Positions 9,695 to 17,186 of a DNA stretch of 64,000 nt are shown one piece after another; position 1 is the stretch's first letter; the number at the start of each line of letters is the position of its first letter. The DNA is taken from contig CAVYOD010000028.1 of the NCBI GenBank assembly GCA_963770045.1, positions 20,301-84,300 of the forward strand, in the 5' to 3' direction. The DNA comes from CAVYOD01 sp963770045 (GTDB lineage Bacteria; Acidobacteriota; Aminicenantia; Aminicenantales; CAVYOD01). A program made the position numbers and the translations under genes. The notes beneath the pieces were generated by a model. The model ran no database searches. It saw only the letters and a program-made list of their open reading frames with translations, and was not told the origin of the DNA.

Positions 9695-11293
9695 ATGACC
9701 AAGAGAATCCTGAACGGCGATGAAGCCATGGCCTTCGGGGCGCTGGCCGCCGGAGTTAGCCTCGTAACAAGCTATCCTGGATCGCCAAGCTCAGGAACAG
9801 TCGAAACGATCATCGGCCTGGCGGATCAGCACGGAATTTATGTGGAATGGTCGAGCAATGAAAAAGTGGCCCTGGAGATAGCCATTGGAGCATCGATAGC
9901 CGGGCGCCGAGCCTTGGTGTGCACAAAGAGCGTCGGCTTAAACGCGATGGTCGATCCGCTTATGGCTCTCAATCTGACTCCTGTGCGCGGCGGATTGGTA
10001 ATCCTTCTCGGCGACGACCCCGGAGGATACGGATCTCAAAATGATCAGGATTCTCGCCCCCTGGCAAGCCTGATCGAAATGCCGATGATGGAGCCCGCTG
10101 GCCCGGCCGAAGGCTACGCGATGATGCGGGAGGCCTTTGATATTTCGGAGAGATTCGGGAGCGCGGTGATTATCCGGGAAACTCGAGCCTTTACGCAGCA
10201 AACAGAGGAAGTCCCCTTTTCAGACGTGAGCCATGGCCCCGCAAATCTCGGCTTCGTCAGGGAACCATGGAGGTTTGTCCCGGTCCCCTTAAACGCCGTC
10301 GAGAAACACAGGGATTTGCATAAGAGGATCGAAGCCCTGAGCGCGTGGGCCAACGCTGCACCATTTAACCAGGTCTCAGGCGCCGGTTCGAAGGGCATCA
10401 TCAGCGTCGGATTTGCACACCGGAAATTGCTTGACGTGATGGGAGACAAGGATTCGGCCGGATTTCGCCTGCTCAAGCTCGGGGTCCTTTATCCGTTGCC
10501 GAGAAAAACCGTTGCCGAATTCCTCCGGGTTTGCCGTGAAATCCTGGTTATTGAGGAGACTGAGCCTTACCTGGAAAACCAGATCAAGGCGATCGCTCAT
10601 GATCATGGGTTCCCGATCAAGATCTATGGGAAACCGAGCAAACACCTCAGCCGCGAAGGGGAACTCTTCCGTTGGCAGATTCAGAATGCTTTGACTGAAT
10701 TCTTCCCGGGATTTATTCCCGGACGAGAATACCAGGAAGAGAACGAAAGGGAGGAGAGGCCGAAAAAGGAAAGCCACTGCACAAACTGTCGCTATGACGA
10801 AATCCTCGACAAGTTGGAGGAGGCGGCCGGGAGTCTGGGGCAAAAGCCGATCCTCATCGGAGACCCGGGTTGTCTGGTCACGGTGGCGGACAGGCTGGAT
10901 GCCAAATACGCTCTCGGTTCGGCGATCGGAGTTGCTGACGGGATGAGCAAGGCGGGGATAAGCGAACGCGCTATAGCGATATTTGGAGACTCATCGTTCT
11001 TCCATTCCTCGCTGCCGGCCATCTGTAATGCTGTCCACAATCAAAGCAAGATCCTGATGATCGTCCTCGACAACAAGGCCACGGCGACCTCGGGATTCCA
11101 GCCTCATCCCGGAGTGGCGCGAAACGCGTTGGGGAGAGGGGCCCCCGCCCTGGACATCGAGAGAATCGCCAGGGCCTGCGGAGTCCGGCACATTCTCACA
11201 TCCGGGTTGGACGACCCTGGTTCGCCCCTCGACAAGACATTCCGGGATGCCCTGAGCCTTCAGGAGCTGGCTCTGGTTATTGTCCGATGCTGA
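9695..11293 (+). CDS. indolepyruvate:ferredoxin oxidoreductase alpha subunit-like (IorA-type)
   Basis: A 533-residue 2-oxoacid:ferredoxin oxidoreductase. The N-terminal pyrimidine-binding domain has MAFGALAAGVSLVTSYPGSPS, then the TPP-family segment SSNEKVALEIAIGAS. The C-terminal TPP domain has GDPGCLVTVADRLDA, IAIFGDSSFFHS and IVLDNKATATSG. IorA decarboxylates aryl pyruvates to acyl-CoA and reduces ferredoxin. Classical IorA (over 600 residues) ends in a two-[4Fe-4S] ferredoxin domain; this protein stops right after the TPP domain and no IorB-like gamma subunit is adjacent. A CTNCRYDE pair near residue 364 is the only Cys pair I see. The start is the ATG at 9695. Amino-acid fermentation is plausible; the exact substrate is open. 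Confidence 0.85.
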   Translation: MTKRILNGDEAMAFGALAAGVSLVTSYPGSPSSGTVETIIGLADQHGIYVEWSSNEKVALEIAIGASIAGRRALVCTKSVGLNAMVDPLMALNLTPVRGGLVILLGDDPGGYGSQNDQDSRPLASLIEMPMMEPAGPAEGYAMMREAFDISERFGSAVIIRETRAFTQQTEEVPFSDVSHGPANLGFVREPWRFVPVPLNAVEKHRDLHKRIEALSAWANAAPFNQVSGAGSKGIISVGFAHRKLLDVMGDKDSAGFRLLKLGVLYPLPRKTVAEFLRVCREILVIEETEPYLENQIKAIAHDHGFPIKIYGKPSKHLSREGELFRWQIQNALTEFFPGFIPGREYQEENEREERPKKESHCTNCRYDEILDKLEEAAGSLGQKPILIGDPGCLVTVADRLDAKYALGSAIGVADGMSKAGISERAIAIFGDSSFFHSSLPAICNAVHNQSKILMIVLDNKATATSGFQPHPGVARNALGRGAPALDIERIARACGVRHILTSGLDDPGSPLDKTFRDALSLQELALVIVRC

Positions 11294-11356
11294 TGAGAAT
11301 TGCGCCGGTCAGCCGACGATGACAATGTGAATCCTTACGGTTAGATGCGAGTCAGC

Positions 11357-12817
11357 TTATTTTTCTTGGGAAATCTTTCTAAGATACGCCTGGATGCTTT
11401 GGTCTTCCGCCTTATGGGTCCCAGCCAGCCAACTCAGCCACTCCCTCTCTAGGTCCTGGATGGGCTTACCAAAGGCTTTTTGCCATGTGTCTTCCTTTTC
11501 TTTCTGATCTGAGGACCGGCCTTCGAGGGTGTAGGCCTCTTTGAAATTCTTTAGACCATAGGTTTCGAGAAGAAAACCGACAAAAGATCCTGCGGCGGGA
11601 TAGCCAACCTCCGTCTTTGGACCGGGGTAGCCGATGTCGAACGTCAGCATTTCTTTTAGCCGAAAAAGCTTATTTTGTTTCATAAATTCAATCGTCCGGC
11701 GATCATTTTTATCTTTATCCTCAGCGAGAGCTTCTGTGTACCTCCCGACCCCTTCTGCGAGAAACGATGATGAATCTCCCCAATTGAGACCGGTCAGGAT
11801 GTGAGCATTTTCATGCACTGCCAGAGGGAAACTCGGTCGTCCGCCTTGGTGGACCATGAAGGTCCCTTCTCCGGTGGCCCAGCCGAATCCCCAATGATGC
11901 GTATAGAAAATCTTAGAGTCAAAATCTCGAAAATAAACGACAAAGAGCCTCTGCCATTTGAGATCTTTCTCTTTCTGGAAAATTCTCATAAGAAAGGCCA
12001 GAGCCTTTTCATTGACGCTCGCCAGCTCGTCCATCTGCTTGCCGGGTATTGATTCTTTGAGATATCGGAAAAGAAAATTTTCGGTTTCGGCTTTGTCAAA
12101 ATTCCCCTTTATTCTGAGCGCCAATCTGGAAATGAGCTCCTGCGATTGAGCGGGCTTCTTGGACTCTTCCCAATCCTTCAAAAAAGAATTGCCGTCCAGT
12201 CCGGCGCTGGCCAAAATATTCAAAGCTGAATTCTTGGTGATCGTGATCACGGGAATATCCGGGATGTCTAGTTCTTTTTCGTAGCTAAGAGTCAAGAAGG
12301 GATATTCTTCCTTTACTGAGAAAAGAACGACGGCCGCTGCTTTTCTTGAAGCAGCTTCGGCGATCCGCTGGGTGAGCGGACATTCCGCTCCGAGTTTTTC
12401 CTCTACGGCATCAGAAAAGTCATAGCAGAACACAACAATCTTGCCTGAAACATCGATATTTCCAGGCGTGTCATCCGCCCTCCTTCCGACATAGGAGTTC
12501 CAGACATTTTCCCCTGCAATCCCGTTTCCAATGAATACGAGGGACCCATCGACGGCGACGTCCTTTCCATAGTTTTCCGTGCCCAGGGGCGCATGATAAA
12601 AACTGGCGCTGACCACCGGCAAAAATGGAATTCTCTGTCGCGATCCTCCTTGCTGATAGATATGGCATTGGGCCCACGACAATTCTGTTTGAGGATTATA
12701 ATAGTATTGGATCTTTGGACCTTGTGCCCGCAACTCCGGGCAGAGAATAAGAAGTGCGAAATAGAGTGTTGTTAGACTGATTGCTCTTGACGCAGGCAAC
12801 CTAAAAAATCTGTTCAT
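11357..12817 (-). CDS. secreted PA-domain protein with HExxH metallopeptidase-like motif
   Basis: About 486 residues from the ATG at 12817 with a signal peptide (MNRFFRLPASRAIS, end near LRAQG). Residues about 70-230 look like a protease-associated (PA) domain (GKIVVFCYDF, KAAAVVLFSVKEEYPF, DIPVITITKNSA). Further on is HENAH, a gluzincin-type HExxH, then FLAEGVGRYTEA, which can supply the third zinc ligand Glu. This suggests an extracytoplasmic zinc peptidase. No close family is recognised. The longer in-frame start at 12898 would put 27 extra residues before the signal peptide and is less likely. Confidence 0.7.
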   Translation of the reverse strand: MNRFFRLPASRAISLTTLYFALLILCPELRAQGPKIQYYYNPQTELSWAQCHIYQQGGSRQRIPFLPVVSASFYHAPLGTENYGKDVAVDGSLVFIGNGIAGENVWNSYVGRRADDTPGNIDVSGKIVVFCYDFSDAVEEKLGAECPLTQRIAEAASRKAAAVVLFSVKEEYPFLTLSYEKELDIPDIPVITITKNSALNILASAGLDGNSFLKDWEESKKPAQSQELISRLALRIKGNFDKAETENFLFRYLKESIPGKQMDELASVNEKALAFLMRIFQKEKDLKWQRLFVVYFRDFDSKIFYTHHWGFGWATGEGTFMVHQGGRPSFPLAVHENAHILTGLNWGDSSSFLAEGVGRYTEALAEDKDKNDRRTIEFMKQNKLFRLKEMLTFDIGYPGPKTEVGYPAAGSFVGFLLETYGLKNFKEAYTLEGRSSDQKEKEDTWQKAFGKPIQDLEREWLSWLAGTHKAEDQSIQAYLRKISQEK

Positions 12818-13155
12818 TCCCGTAATAATCCTTCTTAATATCATATACCAGCGGCGCCAGGAAAAGGTTGCTCCTTGTTCTTCTACGATCCGAACCAACG
12901 GGAATTAATGACTCTCGAAGAACTTAAGATAATGGCGGAAGACGAACGGATCGAATTCGATTCCATGATCAACCTCAGGCCGAGCCTAAGGAATCGGATC
13001 CGAGGGGGGACGACCCGGGAATTCAACAAAAGGCCCTCGATAGAGCTTCGGATAATGTCTATCGTTCCAGCGATCAAAACTGGAAAAACTATTTTGGCGA
13101 CTTCAACTGTGCGCCAAATAACCGCTCGCGGAGTAGCGCCGAACAGTGAACGAGA
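12818..13155. other. intergenic, no supported gene
   Basis: Short open frames occur on both strands but show no ribosome site, codon pattern or recognisable motif. It should contain the promoter of the metallopeptidase-like gene and the end of the citrate operon; I see no clear terminator hairpin. Confidence 0.5.
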
Positions 13156-13647
13156 TTATTTTTGGGCCAGTTTTTTCTTGGTATACTCGATGAGGCCGCC
13201 GGCCTCGAGGATTCCGATCACCGACTCGGGAAGGGGCGGGAATTTGAAAGTCCCCTTGGTCGTGATGATCTTGCCCTCCGCAAAATCAATCTCCATCTCG
13301 TCCCCCGTCTCGACTTGGTCCACGGCTTCGGGACACTGAAGGACAGGCAGCCCCAGGTTGATGGCATTCCGAAAATAGATCCGGGCGAAGGACCTGGCCA
13401 CCACGGCCTGGACTCCGGCGTATTTGAGGCAGGCCGCCGCCTGCTCCCTTGAGCTTCCGCAGCCGAAGTTTTTCCCGGCGACGATCACATCTCCCGGCTT
13501 CACTTTCTGGGCAAACTGGGGGTCGAGATCTTCGAGGGCGTGCTTGGCCATCTCCGCCGGCGGCATGAGCGTGTAGGTATATTTTCCCGGAAAAATGACG
13601 TCGGTGTTGACGTCATCCCCATACTTCCAGATTCTTCCTTTGTTCAT
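13156..13647 (-). CDS. aconitase/3-isopropylmalate dehydratase-type small subunit
   Basis: A 163-residue swivel-domain protein. Starting at the ATG at 13647 it reads MNKGRIWKYGDDVNTDVIFP, the LeuD/aconitase swivel signature, followed by GKNFGCGSSREQA, which binds substrate carboxylates. The ATG overlaps the stop of the large-subunit gene by four bases (ATGA), so the subunits are coupled. In pairs of this kind the substrate may be isopropylmalate, homocitrate, methylcitrate or citrate. The citryl-CoA-type operon context favours citrate to isocitrate. Confidence 0.9.
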   Translation of the reverse strand: MNKGRIWKYGDDVNTDVIFPGKYTYTLMPPAEMAKHALEDLDPQFAQKVKPGDVIVAGKNFGCGSSREQAAACLKYAGVQAVVARSFARIYFRNAINLGLPVLQCPEAVDQVETGDEMEIDFAEGKIITTKGTFKFPPLPESVIGILEAGGLIEYTKKKLAQK

Positions 13648-14897
13648 AGGTATTTCCTCGGGTCGGTGATTTTCCCTTCCAGAGATGAGGCGGCTACGGT
13701 GGCCGGCGAGGCCAGGTAAATTTCTGAATCGCGGCTCCCCATCCTCCCCTTGAAATTGCGGTTGGACGTGCTGAGGGCCACCTCTCCGGGCGCCATAATC
13801 CCCTCGTGGGCGCCCAGGCAGGGCCCGCAGCCGGGGTTGAGGATAACGCAGCCCGATTCGGCGATGACCGCGAGAATCCCCTTCTTCAGAGCTTCCCGGT
13901 AAACTTCCCAGGATGCCGGAAGGACGAGGACTCTGACTCCCGGATGGACCTTTCTTCCTTTCAGAATCCTGGCGGCCACGGCCAGGTCCTCGACCCGGCC
14001 GTTGGTGCACGTTCCGATGACGCCCTGATTGAATTTCTTGCCTTCAACCTCAGTCACGGGCTTGACGTTGTCAACGGTATGAGGGCAGGCCAGTTGTGGC
14101 ACGAGGTCGGAGATATCGTATTTCAAAATAGATTTATATTGCGCATCTGGATCGGACTTGATGACTTCGTACTCGCCCTTGGCCCTCCCTTTGAGCCACT
14201 CGAGCGTCACCTCGTCCGGCTCAAAATAGCCGTTCTTGGCGCCCATCTCGGCCGACATATTGGCCAGGACGAAACGGGAACCGAGGCTGAATTTCTTTCC
14301 CGCCTTGCCGGCGAATTCCACGGCCTTATAATCGGCCATGTCCGCTCCGCCGTCGCCGATGATCTTGAGAATGACATCCTTGGCGTAGACTCCCCGCGGC
14401 AATTTCCCCTCGATCTCGATCCGGATTGTCTCCGGAACCCTGAGCCAGATCTCATCCGTCGCCCAGACCGAGGCCGCCTCCGTCCGGCCGATGCCCGCGG
14501 CAAAAGCTCCGAAGGCTCCGTAGCTCGGCGTGTGGGAGTCGCTCCCGACGATCAATTTCCCGGGAAGAGCGAACCCGTTCTCGGTAAAAACCTGGTGGCA
14601 GATTCCCTGGTTGATGTCGTAAAAGTTCGGGATCTTCTGCTCGGCCACGAATTCCCGGATGATCTTGTGATTCTGGGCGTATTTTTCTTCGGAAGCCGGG
14701 ACGATATGGTCGAGGACGATGACGATCTTTTCCGGCGCCCTGACATTCTTGATTCCGAGTTTCTTGAACTCCTGGATGATGGCCGAAGCGTTGTCGTGGG
14801 AGAGGATGTAATCCGGGGAAACGGTGACGACTTCCCCGGCCTGAACCTCTTTTCCCGCTTTGCGGCCGAGCACCTTCTCAGAAAATGTTTTCCCCAA
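13644..14897 (-). CDS. aconitase/3-isopropylmalate dehydratase-type large subunit
   Basis: A 417-residue [4Fe-4S] hydro-lyase catalytic subunit. Recognisable segments are VIVLDHIVPASE, the substrate/Ser loop VGSDSHTPSYGAFGAFAAGIG, and the three cluster cysteines in GTCTNGR and NPGCGPCLG. The size and split-subunit form match the LeuC/homoaconitase group that serves as aconitase in some bacteria. The start is a TTG at 14897 preceded by GGAGGAGAAG. It is coupled to the small subunit downstream. No leuA or leuB is adjacent; instead a citryl-CoA-lyase-like gene lies two genes upstream, so an aconitase role is inferred. Confidence 0.9.
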   Translation of the reverse strand: MGKTFSEKVLGRKAGKEVQAGEVVTVSPDYILSHDNASAIIQEFKKLGIKNVRAPEKIVIVLDHIVPASEEKYAQNHKIIREFVAEQKIPNFYDINQGICHQVFTENGFALPGKLIVGSDSHTPSYGAFGAFAAGIGRTEAASVWATDEIWLRVPETIRIEIEGKLPRGVYAKDVILKIIGDGGADMADYKAVEFAGKAGKKFSLGSRFVLANMSAEMGAKNGYFEPDEVTLEWLKGRAKGEYEVIKSDPDAQYKSILKYDISDLVPQLACPHTVDNVKPVTEVEGKKFNQGVIGTCTNGRVEDLAVAARILKGRKVHPGVRVLVLPASWEVYREALKKGILAVIAESGCVILNPGCGPCLGAHEGIMAPGEVALSTSNRNFKGRMGSRDSEIYLASPATVAASSLEGKITDPRKYL

Positions 14898-14916
14898 CTT
14901 CTCCTCCTTCCCTCGC

Positions 14917-15450
14917 TCAATCCTTCAAGACATCGAAGTTTACGAAATCGGCATGGTTGACGATGATGGCCTCGATCGTCCGGCGAGTCCCGTCCCCCTC
15001 CTTGGAATGGGCGGCGATGATGTGGATGATCTCCTGAGGCAGCTCGAACTGGTAAGCAAAGGCGGCTCCCGAGATCGGGTGGCGGAGGAGCTTTCCTTCC
15101 CGGCTCTGGACGAATTTTCCGCCTTCTTTTCTGTATTCGAACAGCTTGCCGACGTCATGGAGAAGGGCGCCCGAAAGGAGATAGTCCTGATTGATGGGCA
15201 CTTTCCCCTCATAGGATTCGAGGATGACTTCTCCGATCCGGAGCGAAACGAGAGTCACCGCCCGGGTGTGTTCGACGATGTTGACTGGAGTCTTCTGGAT
15301 CAGGAGGGTAAAGGGCATCTCCTTCAGGTCGTCGATCGTCCAGCCGCTCTTTTTTATCGCCTCGTCCCAAACCTTGATCGTCTTTTCCTGGAGCTCAGGA
15401 TTCTTGATCTTCAGGAATTCGGGCATCAATTTCAGAAGCTCTTTTCTCAC
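14917..15450 (-). CDS. HD-domain phosphohydrolase-like protein
   Basis: A 177-residue soluble protein with the HD metal-binding pattern: His in NIVEHTRAVTLVSL, the HD doublet in LLSGALLHDVGKLFEY, later His in HPISGAAFAY and IAAHSKEGDG, and Asp in IIVNHADFVNFD. HD proteins hydrolyse nucleotides or phosphoesters. Its GTG start (15450) directly abuts the stop of the citryl-CoA-lyase-like gene behind GAGGGAGG, so it is an integral part of the operon. Why a hydrolase sits between citrate-cleaving and aconitase genes is unclear; regulation by nucleotide turnover is one guess. Confidence 0.8.
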   Translation of the reverse strand: MRKELLKLMPEFLKIKNPELQEKTIKVWDEAIKKSGWTIDDLKEMPFTLLIQKTPVNIVEHTRAVTLVSLRIGEVILESYEGKVPINQDYLLSGALLHDVGKLFEYRKEGGKFVQSREGKLLRHPISGAAFAYQFELPQEIIHIIAAHSKEGDGTRRTIEAIIVNHADFVNFDVLKD

Positions 15451-16227
15451 TTAAACCTCCCTCTCCCCCGGCCCGTCATATTCAAAGTCGGCCGGGTGGA
15501 TTTTGCGCATCGGCTTCATCCTGGTCTGCTCTTCATGGATGTGGGCGACCAGCCCGGGCACGCGGGCGATAATGAAAAATGCGTTCCCGATCTCGGGTGG
15601 AATTCCCAGGTCGCAGAGGAGGGCGGCGATGGCGCCGTCGACATTGATCGGGAGAGCCTTGCCGAGCTGCTCCTTGAGCGCCTCCTCGACTTCGCGGGCG
15701 ATCCGGACATGCAGGCCGGCCAGCCTGAGGTCTTCGGCCAAGCCAAAGAGTTTCTTGGTCCGCGGGTCCTGGGTGTGCATCCTGTGGCCGAACCCGGAAG
15801 CCCGCTTACCGCTTTCCTTGAGCTCTTTCAAAAATTCGGCCACTGCCTCTTTTTCGGAGATTCCCTTATCGCCCATTTTTTTGGCAATCTTCAGGAACTG
15901 GCGCATCCCTTCCTCGATCGCGCCTCCGTGAAGCCTGGAGATGGCCAGGACACCGGCCGCGATGGCCGAATTGAGCTCAGCGCCGGTCGAGGCGACAGTT
16001 CTCGCCGCAAGGGCCGAGGGTGGGCTGGCACCATGATCCACTGAAGAGACGAAGATGGCATCGACCAGCCTTCCGACCTCCGGCGACGGAAACTCCCCCT
16101 TGAGCACAAGGTAGATGGCCTGGGCAAACGAGATTTTGCCCATAAGTTTGTCGATCGCATAGCCGCGCAGGCTGATCTTGTTCGGTTCGACTTTGGTTAT
16201 CCCTGTCTTCCAGTGCAGGTCTTCCAT
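15451..16227 (-). CDS. citryl-CoA lyase-type citrate synthase homologue
   Basis: A 258-residue protein of the citrate synthase superfamily. All three catalytic residues are readable: His100 in SRLHGGAIEEG, His148 in SGFGHRMH and Asp197 in PINVDGAIAAL. True citrate synthases have about 370-430 residues; this compact form matches citryl-CoA lyase (Ccl of Hydrogenobacter, about 30 kDa) and the C-terminal lyase domain of ATP-citrate lyase. Ccl splits citryl-CoA to acetyl-CoA and oxaloacetate. A start at the ATG at 16227 follows GGAGTCATCATC. The upstream acyl-CoA synthetase alpha and beta genes match the two citryl-CoA synthetase subunits, which strengthens this reading. Direction in vivo (cleavage or synthesis) is not decided. 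Confidence 0.85.
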   Translation of the reverse strand: MEDLHWKTGITKVEPNKISLRGYAIDKLMGKISFAQAIYLVLKGEFPSPEVGRLVDAIFVSSVDHGASPPSALAARTVASTGAELNSAIAAGVLAISRLHGGAIEEGMRQFLKIAKKMGDKGISEKEAVAEFLKELKESGKRASGFGHRMHTQDPRTKKLFGLAEDLRLAGLHVRIAREVEEALKEQLGKALPINVDGAIAALLCDLGIPPEIGNAFFIIARVPGLVAHIHEEQTRMKPMRKIHPADFEYDGPGEREV

Positions 16228-16249
16228 GATGATGACTCCTTCGCCTTTC

Positions 16250-17147
16250 TTATTTTTTTATGATTTCGAGGGCCTTCTTGGGGATGTCGGCGATCGCGTC
16301 GACGACGTGGACGCCCGCCTCACGGAGCCTCTTGACTTTGGTTTCGTAGGACCCGCGCGTCCCTTCGACGATTGCCCCGGCATGGGAAAACCGGGTGCCT
16401 GACTTGGCTGCTTTGCCTCCTATGTAGGCGATCAGGGGCTTGGTAAATTTTCTCTGCTCGATCAAGTCGGCGACCCGCTCCTCTTGGGTGGAGCCGATCT
16501 CGCCGAACATGACGGCCAGTTCGGTCTCAGGGTCTTGCTCAAAAAGCTCGATGATTTCGGGGTGGGAGAGACCGATGACGGCGTCGCCGCCGACATGGAC
16601 AATCGTCGTCTGCCCGAGTCCTGCTTCGGTCAGGTAGTAGGAAATAGCCGAGGTCATCCCGCCGCTCCGAGAAGTGACGCCGATCTTCCCGGGCCGGAAC
16701 CATTCGCGGGCCCGCTCGGCCCGGCCGCCGATCATGCCCAGGACCGCTTTTCCCGGGCTGACAAGTCCGAGGGTGTTCGGCCCGACAAAATTCGCGCCCC
16801 TTTCCCTGGCGAAAGCGGGTGATCTCCAGGACATCGTAGATCGGGACGCGGTCAGGGACGATGACCAGCAGCTTAACGCCGGCGTCGATCGCCTCGAGGG
16901 CGGCATTTTTGACCAGGGTCGCCGGAATGAAGATGACGCTGATATCGACCGGTCCGAGCTTCTCCCAGACCTCTTCGACCGAGTCAAAAACCGGGATCCC
17001 GTAAACCTCCTGGCCGGCGCGGCCCGGAGTGACCCCGGCAACGACATTGGTCCCGTAATCCTTCATCAGCTGGGCGCGGACCATCCCCTCGCGTCCGGTA
17101 ATCCCCTGGATAACGACTCTTGATTTCTCGTCGACTAAGATGGCCAT
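16250..17147 (-). CDS. citryl-/succinyl-CoA synthetase alpha subunit (frameshift near 16817)
   Basis: A SucD-type CoA-binding and phosphohistidine subunit. The frame from the ATG at 17147 reads MAILVDEKSRVVIQGITGREG, the Rossmann CoA-binding start. It runs on to LEITRF near 16817, where the good sequence jumps to another frame (ARERGANFVGPNTLGLVSPGK). That second frame keeps GVTSRSGGMTSAISYYL and the phosphoHis loop FSHAGAIVEGT. One extra base explains the break. The corrected length is about 298 residues. It lies between the ATP-grasp/ferredoxin beta subunit and the citryl-CoA-lyase-like gene, so I read it as CcsB-like; succinyl- or malyl-CoA ligase is the alternative. Confidence 0.87.
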
Positions 17148-17186
17148 TCTTTGCTCTCTTTCTTTTTAAAGAATCCTTGGGCCGGT

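Noticed and set aside
12875..13339. Plus-strand 154-residue frame between the metallopeptidase-like and small-subunit genes
   Set aside because: Its second half overlaps the conserved aconitase-type small subunit antisense, and the first half has no recognisable features.
13806..14960. 384-residue open frame on the plus strand over the aconitase-type large subunit
   Set aside because: Antisense of a conserved gene; the stop-poor frame results from high GC and codon bias.
16250..17147. Programmed frameshift in the SucD-like gene
   Set aside because: No slippery heptamer or internal ribosome-like stimulator is apparent, and unrelated genes show the same kind of indel, so sequence error is simpler.
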